From the NCBI GenBank assembly GCA_025451295.1, contig JANWKQ010000033.1:1-39092 (forward strand): a stretch of DNA of 39,092 nucleotides. The letters run 5' to 3'. Positions 26,111 to 33,869 of this stretch are shown here, in pieces (the first letter of the stretch is position 1; every line of letters begins with the position of its first letter). This stretch comes from Flavobacteriales bacterium (GTDB lineage: Bacteria > Bacteroidota > Bacteroidia > CAIKAF01). The notes below the pieces were generated by a model. The model was not told where the DNA came from, did not search any database, and was given only the letters and a program-made list of their open reading frames with translations. A program made the translations under genes and the position numbers.

Positions 26111-27037
26111 ATGAATACCGAAGATAAAATATTCGTTGCTGGAATTCATGGTATGGTGGGTTCAGCCATTCAAAGAAAGTTGTTGCAGTTGGGATTTGAC
26201 AATATTGTAGGACTTGGTTCGGATGAAGTAGACCTGCGGGATCCAAAGCAGGTTTCTGTTTTTTTCGAAAAAGAAAAACCAACTTTTGTTTTTCTGGCTG
26301 CTGCAAAAGTGGGAGGTATCCTTGCCAATGATCAGTATAAAGCCGATTTTCTATATGATAACTTAATGATCCAGTCGAATGTAATCGCGGCATCACATCG
26401 GTATTCGGTCAAAAAATTATTATTTCTGGGATCGTCTTGTATTTATCCAAAACTGGCACCTCAACCGTTAAAAGAATCTTATTTGCTTACCGGTGAACTT
26501 GAGTCCACCAACGAACCGTATGCGATTGCAAAAATTACAGGAATTAAATTATGTGAGGCATACCGGTTTCAATACGGCTGTAATTTTATTTCGGTAATGC
26601 CCACTAATTTATATGGGCCAAACGACAACTACGATCTTAAAAATTCACATGTGCTACCTGCCCTGATTAAGAAGATCCATCAGGCAAAAATCAATCAAGG
26701 ATCCTCTGTCGAAATATGGGGTTCGGGAAATCCTCTACGCGAATTTTTACACGTGGATGATTTGACTGAAGCCTGTGTATTTTTAATGCAACATTATAAT
26801 GATGTTGAATTTATCAATATTGGTTCAGGCAGGGAAATCAATATTCGGGATTTGGCGAAGTTGATAGCAGAGGTAGTGGGATATGAAGGAGCGTTTAAAT
26901 TTGATCCTTCAAAACCGGATGGGACACCCAGAAAATTACTTGACTCTTCTAAAATAAATGCATTAGGCTGGTTACCGAAAATTGGATTGAAAGAAGGAAT
27001 TCAACAGGTATATCAGGACTTTTTGAAGAAAAATTGA
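26111..27037 (+). CDS. fcl: GDP-L-fucose synthase
   Basis: Epimerises and reduces GDP-4-keto-6-deoxymannose to GDP-L-fucose with NADPH. The 308-residue SDR has the nucleotide-binding GIHGMVGSAI (11-20), the catalytic GSSCIYP segment (107-113) and Y137xxxK141 in EPYAIAK. The conserved LYGPNDNYDL and EFLHVDDL blocks identify it as Fcl (WcaG). Length is normal. It directly follows gmd. The 197 bases after it contain repeat-like DNA before the next gene. Confidence 0.96.
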   Translation: MNTEDKIFVAGIHGMVGSAIQRKLLQLGFDNIVGLGSDEVDLRDPKQVSVFFEKEKPTFVFLAAAKVGGILANDQYKADFLYDNLMIQSNVIAASHRYSVKKLLFLGSSCIYPKLAPQPLKESYLLTGELESTNEPYAIAKITGIKLCEAYRFQYGCNFISVMPTNLYGPNDNYDLKNSHVLPALIKKIHQAKINQGSSVEIWGSGNPLREFLHVDDLTEACVFLMQHYNDVEFINIGSGREINIRDLAKLIAEVVGYEGAFKFDPSKPDGTPRKLLDSSKINALGWLPKIGLKEGIQQVYQDFLKKN

Positions 27038-27070
27038 TGAATCACTACTTACGAACCGGTAGCTATCGGG

Positions 27071-27112
27071 AGACGAATGCCTTCGGCGAATACCCGTCTT
27101 GGTTGAGGCATT
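27071..27112. repeat. REP-like imperfect inverted repeats after fcl
   Basis: AGACG (27071-27075) pairs with CGTCT (27095-27099) around an inner GCC-TTC-GGC, and AATGCCT (27076-27082) can alternatively pair with AGGCATT (27106-27112). Just upstream is AGCTATCGGGA, part of a CCCGATAGCTATCGGG-type sequence common in Bacteroidetes intergenic DNA. The mutually exclusive stems suggest a dispersed REP-like element; a regulatory switch is possible but unsupported. It has no good T run, so it is not called a terminator. Confidence 0.4.
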
Positions 27113-27116
27113 GGAA

Positions 27117-27147
27117 TTGCCCGCCCCAAAAAAAATGATTATAATTG
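27117..27147 (+). promoter_or_regulatory. Candidate promoter for the pseF-hisH-hisF operon
   Basis: TTG at 27117-27119 is followed after 20 bases by TATAATTG (27140-27147), which matches TAnnTTTG at all but one fixed base. The spacing is identical to that of the candidate promoter before rpsQ. Transcription would start near 27153, leaving about 80 bases before the pseF-like start codon. It suggests the genes after the fcl spacer form their own unit. Confidence 0.35.
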
Positions 27148-27154
27148 TACCAGG

Positions 27155-27238
27155 ATGACCAAGGCACTGAAGAAGAACAGAAATCTACCGGGAGCTAATG
27201 AGCGCAATATCCAGACACTACTTGAATGGGAACTATGA
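27155..27238 (+). CDS. Possible 27-residue small ORF overlapping pseF start
   Basis: ATG at 27155 opens a 27-codon frame, MTKALKKNRNLPGANERNIQ then TLLEWEL, whose TGA overlaps the pseF-like ATG (ATGA). Another short frame starting at 27135 reads MIIIVPG and stops where this one begins, in a different frame. It could be a leader peptide, a degraded remnant of a longer gene, or chance. I recognise no family. The coupling to the next gene is the only support. Confidence 0.25.
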   Translation: MTKALKKNRNLPGANERNIQTLLEWEL

Positions 27239-27927
27239 AAGCGATTGCGATTATACCGGCCAGAGCAGGAAGTAAAAGACTTCCCGGGAAAAATATCCGC
27301 GATTTTAAAGGACGACCTATTATTTCATTTCCGATTCAATATGCACTTCAAGCCGGGTTATTTGATGAAGTCATGGTCTCCACCGAAGGTGAAGACATTG
27401 CAGAAATTGCCAAGGAATTTGGTGCGAAGATCCCATTTATACGTTCAAAAGAAAACGCAACGGATGTGGCTACGGTTTCCGATGTAATTTATGAAGTACT
27501 TGAATTTTATAAATCAAAAGGAATTCAACCGGAATATGTTTGTTGTATTTATCCAACGTCGGTTTTTGCTTTCCCGGAGAAATTGTCTGAAGCCTTCAAT
27601 CTTTTTTCAGCATCCACATGTTCTTCCCTGGTAACGGTAACAAAATATGTCCATCCGGTACAACGTGCACTTTCAATGCGTAACGGGAAGGTGGAATTTA
27701 AACTTCCTGAATATGCCAAGGCAAGAACGCAGGATCTTGAAATCATGTATCATGATACTGCCCAGTTTTATTGGATACGAACGGCTGATTTTTTAAAAGA
27801 AAAGACCATCTTCATGAAGGATACCATGGGTTTTGTGCTGGATATCATGCATTGCCAGGACATAGATCTGGAATCCGATTGGAAACTGGCAGAATATAAG
27901 TTTGAATTTTTATCTGGCTCAAAATAA
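27235..27927 (+). CDS. CMP-nonulosonate (pseudaminate-type) cytidylyltransferase, PseF-like
   Basis: Transfers CMP from CTP to a nonulosonic acid such as pseudaminic acid, giving the activated donor. The 230-residue protein has the nucleotide motif IIPARAGSKRLPGKN (6-20), VMVSTEGEDIAEIA, VCCIYPTSVFAF and a C-terminal VLDIMHCQDIDLESDWKLAEYKF block, all typical of PseF/NeuA cytidylyltransferases and closest in pattern to PseF. Start taken at ATG 27235; an ATG at 27226 would add three residues. The genes for making the nonulosonate itself (pseB, C, H, G, I) are not in this window. hisH-like follows after 5 bases. Confidence 0.8.
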   Translation: MKAIAIIPARAGSKRLPGKNIRDFKGRPIISFPIQYALQAGLFDEVMVSTEGEDIAEIAKEFGAKIPFIRSKENATDVATVSDVIYEVLEFYKSKGIQPEYVCCIYPTSVFAFPEKLSEAFNLFSASTCSSLVTVTKYVHPVQRALSMRNGKVEFKLPEYAKARTQDLEIMYHDTAQFYWIRTADFLKEKTIFMKDTMGFVLDIMHCQDIDLESDWKLAEYKFEFLSGSK

Positions 27928-27932
27928 AACCA

Positions 27933-28550
27933 GTGATTGGAATTGTGAATTATAGAATGGGCAACCTCGCTTCAGTTCAACATGCATTGAATCATTTGAA
28001 TATAGCCAACACCATTGTTCATGTTTCTGCTGAGATTGAAAAATGCGATCAGTTAATATTACCTGGGGTAGGTGCTTTTGGTAAAGCAATGGAAGCATTG
28101 CAGGAACTTCAACTGATCGATGGTTTAAGTGAACATATTCTGCACAAAAAAAAACCCGTGCTCGGATTATGTCTGGGTATGCAATTGCTGTTTGATCAAA
28201 GCGAAGAAATGGGAGATCATGAAGGATTGAAAATGACAAAGGGAAATGTAAGATCCTTAAAAAACGAGATCTCAAGACTACCGGTACCGCATATGGGTTG
28301 GAACCAGGTAAAAGAATCCGGAACTTCTGCATTACTTAAAAATATTCCGGAGGAAGAACGTGTATTTTATTTTGTGCATAGTTTTTATTGTGATGCAAGC
28401 GACCGGAATGTTGTTTCCGGAACCACTGAGTATGGTTTGAGTTTCGATGCAATGATTGAAAATGAAAATATTTTTGGTTGTCAGTTCCATCCTGAAAAAA
28501 GTCAGCAAAGCGGGTTGGCGGTCTTAAAAAATTTTGCAGCGATCCAGTAA
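27933..28550 (+). CDS. HisH-like glutamine amidotransferase of acetamidino-sugar module
   Basis: Class I glutaminase that releases ammonia from glutamine for a partner synthase. The 205-residue protein has the HisH pattern: nucleophile C80 in GLCLGMQLLF, oxyanion segment LPGVGAFG (43-50) and the His186/Glu188 pair in QFHPEKS, so the glutaminase should be active. The start is GTG, required for the MIGIVNYRMGN beginning. No other histidine genes are near; instead it is followed by a HisF-like and an N-acetyl sugar amidotransferase gene, the set known from P. aeruginosa O-antigen (WbpG with its HisH/HisF homologues). Its stop overlaps the next ATG (TAATG). Confidence 0.87.
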   Translation: MIGIVNYRMGNLASVQHALNHLNIANTIVHVSAEIEKCDQLILPGVGAFGKAMEALQELQLIDGLSEHILHKKKPVLGLCLGMQLLFDQSEEMGDHEGLKMTKGNVRSLKNEISRLPVPHMGWNQVKESGTSALLKNIPEEERVFYFVHSFYCDASDRNVVSGTTEYGLSFDAMIENENIFGCQFHPEKSQQSGLAVLKNFAAIQ

Positions 28551-29335
28551 TGGTAAAAACCAGATTAATACCGGTATTATTTATCAAGAACGGCCTCATT
28601 GTCCGAAGCGAGGATTTTAGTTACCACCAGAACATCGGAAATGTAGTGAACCAAACCCAACGGTATAATTCATGGAATGTGGATGAATTGATTTATCTGG
28701 ATATTAGCCGTGATCCCGTCTATGATCTTGGTAGAGATGACCACAAGGTGGATGCCTATTCAAGTCATGAGGAGATCATTAAAACAATTAGCCGGGAATG
28801 TTTTATGCCTTTAACCCTTGGTGGGGGTATACGAACCATGGAGAATGTGGATTTTTTGATCAGAAACGGGGCCGATAAAATTTGTATCAATAGTGCTGCC
28901 CATGAATCCCCTGATCTGGTAAGACAAACCGCTCTAAAATATGGATCACAGGCTGTTGTATTGTCAATCGATTATAAAGTACTGAATAATACCCCGATAG
29001 TTTTTACTAAATTTGGGATAGTGAATACAGGATTAAATGTATTGGATTGGATTGAAGAGGGAGCACAATTGGGAGCCGGTGAAATTTTTTTAAACGCCAT
29101 TGATCGGGATGGGAAGGCCAGCGGATATGACTTGAAAACGATTGGTGAAGTGGTGGAAAAAACGATGTTGCCGGTAGTTGCATGCGGAGGTGCCGGAAAT
29201 GAATATGATTTTCTGGAACTGGCCAAAGAAACGAAGGTATCGGGAATTGCAGCTGGAAACTGGTTTCATTTTGTAGAAGGAAGTTATTTACGTGCCAAAA
29301 AGATGTTGAAGAAAAATGGAGTTGACGTTAGATAA
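28550..29335 (+). CDS. HisF-like protein (AglZ/HisF2-type acetamidino modification)
   Basis: A 261-residue (beta/alpha)8 barrel related to the HisF cyclase subunit. It keeps the phosphate-binding and barrel motifs (LTLGGGIRTMENV, AIDRDGKASGYD, VVACGGAG) and the Asp in SIDYK equivalent to T. maritima Asp130. However the catalytic Asp11 is Phe11 (IPVLFIKNG instead of CLDVKDG), so normal imidazole-glycerol-phosphate synthesis is unlikely. In related O-antigen clusters HisF homologues pass ammonia to the sugar amidotransferase, which fits the next gene. It overlaps hisH by one base and the following gene by 20 bases. Confidence 0.88.
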   Translation: MVKTRLIPVLFIKNGLIVRSEDFSYHQNIGNVVNQTQRYNSWNVDELIYLDISRDPVYDLGRDDHKVDAYSSHEEIIKTISRECFMPLTLGGGIRTMENVDFLIRNGADKICINSAAHESPDLVRQTALKYGSQAVVLSIDYKVLNNTPIVFTKFGIVNTGLNVLDWIEEGAQLGAGEIFLNAIDRDGKASGYDLKTIGEVVEKTMLPVVACGGAGNEYDFLELAKETKVSGIAAGNWFHFVEGSYLRAKKMLKKNGVDVR

Positions 29336-30512
29336 AAAATATTTTATTGAGCCTGAGAGACCGCCCAGGATGCAATACTGCAGCAAATGTGTCTATCCTA
29401 AAAGCTCAGCTGTACCGCTGGCATTTGATGAGAATGGCCTGTGTTCGGGTTGTAGATCAGCCAGCGAAAGAGTGGAGATTGACTGGAACCGGAGAAAAAA
29501 ATTATTTGATCAGCTCATCAACGATTATAAAAGTAAGGATGCAAGTAATTACGACTGTTTAATACCGGTAAGCGGAGGGAAAGACAGTTATTACCAGATC
29601 CATATCATTAAAAAGGTCTATGGATTAAATCCCCTATTGGTTACTTACCATGGGAATAATTATACCCCAACCGGTATGAAGAATCTACTCAACATGCGGA
29701 CTGCATTCGGGGTGGATCATATTTTTTATACACCTAACATCGAGGTGCTCAAAAGTATGAATCGGATGGCCATGCTGATGATGGGCGATATGAACTGGCA
29801 TGCACATGCAGGGATCTTTACTTATCCAATAAGGGTGGCTGTACAAATGAACATTCCATTAATGATCTGGGGTGAACATGGATTTATGGATCTGGGGGGA
29901 ATGCACTCTTACAATGATATGATCGAGTTTACCTATCGATATAGACATGAACATTGTTTACGTGGTTATGAGTGGCCGGATTTTCTGGAACGAGCTTCGC
30001 AATACGGGGAAAAATTAACCAAACAGGATCTGTTCACATGGATGTATCCGTCTGACGAGGAAATTGAAAAAGTAGGCGTACGTGGAATTTATATCTCCAA
30101 TTTTTTTAAATGGGAAGCTAATGAGCATGGTGAACTCATGAAAAAGGAATATGGTTTTCTCGAATCGGAGGAACCATTTGAAAGAACGTATCGAAAAATG
30201 AGCAACCTCGACGATATGCATGAAAATGGAATTCATGATTACCTCAAGTATATAAAATTTGGTTATGGCAGAGCCACTGATCATGTCTGCAAGGATATCA
30301 GGGCCGGAATAATGACAAGAGACGAAGGAATTGATATTGTGAGAAAAATGGATCCGGTGAAATCAAAAGATTTGTATCGCTGGCTCGAATATGTAGGCTG
30401 GACTGAAGAAAAATTTGATCAGGTTGCGGATACATTCAGGGATCCACGTGTTTGGTGGAAAACTGCCAGTGGCGAATGGAAAAAAGATAATTTGTGGGAT
30501 GAACAAGGATAG
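29316..30512 (+). CDS. N-acetyl sugar amidotransferase (WbpG/PseA/WbuX-type)
   Basis: Expected to activate an acetamido group with ATP and replace its oxygen by ammonia, making an acetamidino sugar, as described for WbpG and PseA. The 398-residue protein has an N-terminal zinc-ribbon-like pair (C22-x2-C25 and C43-x2-C46) and the PP-loop SGGKDS at 86-91, followed by long conserved WbuX-type segments (MIWGEHGFMDLGGMHSYNDM). Ammonia would come from the two genes before it. It overlaps the HisF-like gene by 20 bases and the next acyltransferase by 14 bases, a tightly coupled array. The actual sugar substrate cannot be read from sequence. Confidence 0.9.
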   Translation: MELTLDKKYFIEPERPPRMQYCSKCVYPKSSAVPLAFDENGLCSGCRSASERVEIDWNRRKKLFDQLINDYKSKDASNYDCLIPVSGGKDSYYQIHIIKKVYGLNPLLVTYHGNNYTPTGMKNLLNMRTAFGVDHIFYTPNIEVLKSMNRMAMLMMGDMNWHAHAGIFTYPIRVAVQMNIPLMIWGEHGFMDLGGMHSYNDMIEFTYRYRHEHCLRGYEWPDFLERASQYGEKLTKQDLFTWMYPSDEEIEKVGVRGIYISNFFKWEANEHGELMKKEYGFLESEEPFERTYRKMSNLDDMHENGIHDYLKYIKFGYGRATDHVCKDIRAGIMTRDEGIDIVRKMDPVKSKDLYRWLEYVGWTEEKFDQVADTFRDPRVWWKTASGEWKKDNLWDEQG

Positions 30513-31563
30513 AACCGGACGAATAGATTCGCTGGATTACCTGAGGGGGTTAATGGCCCTGGGTATTATGCTCTATCATAACTATATCTATCTCGTTGGC
30601 CCTTTAAATTCACAGGCATTTATTGAACGAGTGGGTTATTATGGCGTCTCTATTTTCTTTGTATTAAGTGGACTCACCTTAAGCGTAGTTTATTCCAGGT
30701 CGATCACCGACAACGGAAGGAACATCCTCGGATTTTATATAAAAAGAGTTTTCCGGATCTTCCCATTGATGTGGCTCGCTATTATTTTGACATTTATGAT
30801 CACCCGTCAATACTATCCATTGAAGATCATTGTGCTCAACATAACCGGTCTTTTTTCTGTAGTTGATCATACAGCCGGTATTGCCATGGGTCAATGGTCC
30901 ATTGGTGATGAGTTGTTATACTATGTGCTTTTTCCTGGAATTATTTTGTTGCATAAACTCAATAAATGGCTTTCGCTGGTACTTCTGGCGGCAGTGGTGG
31001 GTGCCGCTGTGTGGTTCTCCTTTTTTTACATCACTGCTGAGGGGGGTATTGCCAAAGGATGGAATAAATACACACATCCAATGAATCACCTTTTCTTTTT
31101 TGTGGCAGGTGCATTGATCCCTTTGTTCTTTAAGGAACGATCCACTAAGTGGGTTTATATCTTTCTGCCCCTTATCGTGATCTTTTTTTCATTTTATCCT
31201 ACTCATGGAGATTCAGTGACGCTGGTTACTGGAATCAACAGGTTTGTTTTTTCGGCCTGTAGTATTCTCATCTGTTATTTGTTGTATTCCTCGAAACTGA
31301 AAGGAAGTGGAATGGTTCACCGTGGACTTAAACTATTGGGAGATATTTCTTATTCGGTTTATATGTTGCATCCTTTGTTCATCTATATCCTCATTTCATA
31401 TGGTAAAGCCCGTTTTGGATTTCCTGGATATCTTTGTATGATCATTTCATGTATACTTGCGCTTATACTCAGCATTTTTTCTTATTTTACACTTGAAAAA
31501 AGATTCATATCCCTCGGGCAGGTGATATCAAACAAACTTAAAACAGTGAAAAATGATAAATGA
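30499..31563 (+). CDS. Acyltransferase family 3 membrane protein
   Basis: O-acyltransferase of the OafA/NodX type, with many hydrophobic segments and the N-terminal motif R9-x-D-SLDYLRG (9-17) with His27 in LGIMLYHN, the presumed catalytic region. The 354-residue protein shows the family's C-terminal block ISYSVYMLHPLFIYIL. The ATG at 30499 is chosen because it gives the standard start; an earlier in-frame codon would place the start deep in the previous gene. Likely adds an acyl (commonly acetyl) group to a glycan or lipid-linked sugar at the inner membrane. The phyH-like gene overlaps its end. Confidence 0.87.
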   Translation: MNKDRTGRIDSLDYLRGLMALGIMLYHNYIYLVGPLNSQAFIERVGYYGVSIFFVLSGLTLSVVYSRSITDNGRNILGFYIKRVFRIFPLMWLAIILTFMITRQYYPLKIIVLNITGLFSVVDHTAGIAMGQWSIGDELLYYVLFPGIILLHKLNKWLSLVLLAAVVGAAVWFSFFYITAEGGIAKGWNKYTHPMNHLFFFVAGALIPLFFKERSTKWVYIFLPLIVIFFSFYPTHGDSVTLVTGINRFVFSACSILICYLLYSSKLKGSGMVHRGLKLLGDISYSVYMLHPLFIYILISYGKARFGFPGYLCMIISCILALILSIFSYFTLEKRFISLGQVISNKLKTVKNDK

Positions 31564-32392
31564 AGCGGATTTAAAATTTTTCGATGAGATGGGTTATCTG
31601 GTGGTTCCAAATGTCCTCACAGATGCCGATCTTCAATTAATGCGCAAACGTATCAAAGATATTTTCAGCAGTGGTGAATACAAGGTGAGTCCCTTTAATA
31701 CAGACCGGGTACTCAGTGATGTTTACAATGCTTTTCCGGAATTCATTGATATTACCTTGAATGAAAAGATATTGGGAATGATCAAGCAGGTTCTTGGCGA
31801 TAAACCGGTATTGATGCCTGAAACCGCCATTCACCATAAATGGTATACAGGCTGGCATAAAGATACTACTACCCAGGAAAAAATGGGATATACTTTTCAT
31901 CATCAACCGGAATCTTTAATGATTGAATGTGGATTTTACCTGCAGGATAATGATGAACTTGGGGGGGGGCTTACGGTAATGGAAGGTTCGCATAAAACAA
32001 CGGATCTTTATACAAAACCAAGACCTCCGAAATCGCTTTCAAACCGGATTGCCACAAAGATTTTAGGCGATAAAGACCCATTGGGTGATCACCTCAATCC
32101 AAATCATCATAAGATCGTCGATATTGATAGTAAAGCCGGCGATATGGTGATCTTTAATTTTAAAACAAATCACCGCGCTACTTTTCCCAGGACGGTCAAA
32201 CCGGAAGAAGTGCCAGAGGAAAAATCAAAAATTGCCTTTTTTAATGCGTTTAGTGTCAACAATAGTACGGCCAATGAATATCTGGAGTTTATTCTGAATC
32301 GCCCCGAACCGTTTTATCAAAACCTAAAAACCAGAAAGCTGAATGAGAATTTACTAAACAAAGCCAAACAGCTTGATTTTACTGTAATCTGA
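31553..32392 (+). CDS. Phytanoyl-CoA dioxygenase (PhyH) family protein
   Basis: Predicted Fe(II)/2-oxoglutarate dioxygenase. The 279-residue protein has the metal motif H102-x-D104 (WHKDTT) and a distal His207 (NHRATFPR, with Arg nearby for 2-oxoglutarate), so it looks catalytically complete. The conserved GGGLTVMEGSHK segment (137-148) is encoded partly by a run of nine G bases (31961-31969). In a polysaccharide cluster it may hydroxylate a sugar, lipid or acyl substituent, but the substrate is unknown. It overlaps the preceding acyltransferase by 11 bases and precedes the flippase by one base. Confidence 0.87.
   Translation: MINEADLKFFDEMGYLVVPNVLTDADLQLMRKRIKDIFSSGEYKVSPFNTDRVLSDVYNAFPEFIDITLNEKILGMIKQVLGDKPVLMPETAIHHKWYTGWHKDTTTQEKMGYTFHHQPESLMIECGFYLQDNDELGGGLTVMEGSHKTTDLYTKPRPPKSLSNRIATKILGDKDPLGDHLNPNHHKIVDIDSKAGDMVIFNFKTNHRATFPRTVKPEEVPEEKSKIAFFNAFSVNNSTANEYLEFILNRPEPFYQNLKTRKLNENLLNKAKQLDFTVI
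31961..31969 (+). repeat. Nine-G homopolymer in the PhyH-family gene
   Basis: GGGGGGGGG codes for Gly137-Gly139 of the PhyH-family protein. A gain or loss of one base would shift the frame and remove the distal His, so the tract could act as a phase-variation switch, or be a place where assembly errors occur. It is the longest G run I noticed in the window. Confidence 0.85.
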
Positions 32393-32393
32393 T

Positions 32394-33866
32394 TTGAGCA
32401 ACTTTAAACATATCGTAAAGGCAACCAGTATTTATACGATATTAGGATTCTTACCCACTTTTTCAAGAATCTTTTTGCTTCCCGTTTTTCTGATCTATCT
32501 TTCCACTGCTGATTTTGCCATCATTGGCTTGTTCAGCATGCTCAGTTCTATTATTCCGGTAATTATTACCCTGGGGATGGAACATGCATTTACCAGATTT
32601 TATTTCGATTATCAATCCAGCAAGAAATTATTGAACGCCTATTTTTCTACGGCGTTTATCTTTATTCTGCTCATTTCTGTAGTGTTCAGTGTGATCTTTA
32701 TGCTTACAGGCGGAATGTTATTCAAAACAATATTCAAAAATGACGTTTTTACTTTTTACCCGTTTGGAGTATTATCATTGATCAATTCAGTGTTTTCTTC
32801 ACTCAATACTTTATTTATTGTTCTCTACAGAAGCAGCAAAAACGTGAAGGCTTATGCGTCGTTCAATCTGCTCTTGTTTTTTCTGATCACCATATTCGAC
32901 ATCCTCGCTATTGTATTTTTTAAACTTAATCTCGAAAAAATCCTTCTCCTTAAAACGGCCGCTTCTGTATTTGTGTGTTTACTCTTTTCTGTGATCCATT
33001 TTTCAAAAGCCGGGATCTATTTTGAAAAAAGATTTATTCGACCTTCTCTCAAATATGCATTGCCGGTTTTATTGTATAGTGGATTAGCTATCATTTTCTC
33101 TTATCTGGATCGCTTCATTATTGAACGGAATATTGATTTAAATGCATTGGCTGTTTTTAACCTGGCGATGGCGATTGGACAGATCATTGAAACCATGATG
33201 TTTGCCATCCAGACTGCTACCTATCCCTCCGTTTACGAAATGTTCAAGGAGGACCCGCATGCTAATGCCGATGGCATCAACCGACTGTATCGACTGGTAG
33301 GTGTCTTTGTCATTTTAATTACCCTGCTTCTGGTTGCATGCACGCCAGTTGCCATTATTAATTTTCTGGTAAAAGAATATTGGATGGCTATTCCCATTAT
33401 TCCCATTATTGTGGCCGGGTATTATTACAGATATCTTTATATCGTTTATGCAGAACCTATTTTCTTTTTCAAAAAAACCAAGAAACTTCCAGGTCTAAGT
33501 CTCATTGCAGGTGTTTTTGGGTTTGTAGGAAATATTTTACTTATTCCTTTCCTGGGGATTGAAGGTGCGGCCCTTGTTTTCTTTGCATCCAGGATTGTGA
33601 TCCTCCTTCCAACTATTTATTGGTACTTAAGGAGCAGTTCGTTCAGGTTTGATCTTAAATATTTGCATCCCATTATTATATTGAATACACTCTTTTGTTT
33701 ATTTCTGTATTTAATGGTTGCTTATTTTCCGGTTGCACCGAATTTAACCATGATGTTATTCTTTGTTCCTTTGGTATGCTCCACCATTGCGTTCATTATT
33801 ATTTTTATTTCAGGAGCCAGAAGAAAAAATATTAAATCATGGAAGTCGGCCTTAGACATTGTTTGA
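32394..33866 (+). CDS. Polysaccharide flippase, Wzx-like (MOP superfamily)
   Basis: An inner-membrane protein of 490 residues with about 12-14 hydrophobic segments, of the oligosaccharide flippase type. The N terminus (FKHIVKATSIYTILGFLPTFSRIFLLPVFLIYL-like pattern, residues 4-37) and a central YLDRFIIERNIDLNALAVFNLAMAIGQI segment with charged residues match Wzx proteins. It would move an undecaprenyl-linked repeat unit across the membrane. The start is TTG (32394), one base after the phyH-like stop; no nearby ATG fits, since the next Met is about residue 49. Confidence 0.88.
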   Translation: MSNFKHIVKATSIYTILGFLPTFSRIFLLPVFLIYLSTADFAIIGLFSMLSSIIPVIITLGMEHAFTRFYFDYQSSKKLLNAYFSTAFIFILLISVVFSVIFMLTGGMLFKTIFKNDVFTFYPFGVLSLINSVFSSLNTLFIVLYRSSKNVKAYASFNLLLFFLITIFDILAIVFFKLNLEKILLLKTAASVFVCLLFSVIHFSKAGIYFEKRFIRPSLKYALPVLLYSGLAIIFSYLDRFIIERNIDLNALAVFNLAMAIGQIIETMMFAIQTATYPSVYEMFKEDPHANADGINRLYRLVGVFVILITLLLVACTPVAIINFLVKEYWMAIPIIPIIVAGYYYRYLYIVYAEPIFFFKKTKKLPGLSLIAGVFGFVGNILLIPFLGIEGAALVFFASRIVILLPTIYWYLRSSSFRFDLKYLHPIIILNTLFCLFLYLMVAYFPVAPNLTMMLFFVPLVCSTIAFIIIFISGARRKNIKSWKSALDIV

Positions 33867-33869
33867 TCT

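Noticed and set aside
27919-28332. 137-codon open frame on the minus strand across the HisH-like gene
   Set aside because: It is fully antisense to a gene with intact catalytic motifs and its own protein has no family features; it is best explained as a shadow frame.
27933-29335. HisH and HisF as part of a histidine biosynthesis operon
   Set aside because: No other his genes are present, the HisF-like protein has lost catalytic Asp11, and the next gene is an N-acetyl sugar amidotransferase; this is the acetamidino-sugar arrangement.
30415-30498. Upstream start for the first acyltransferase
   Set aside because: It would add 28 residues encoded wholly within the preceding amidotransferase gene and push the SLDYLRG motif away from the N terminus; the ATG at 30499 gives the family's usual start.
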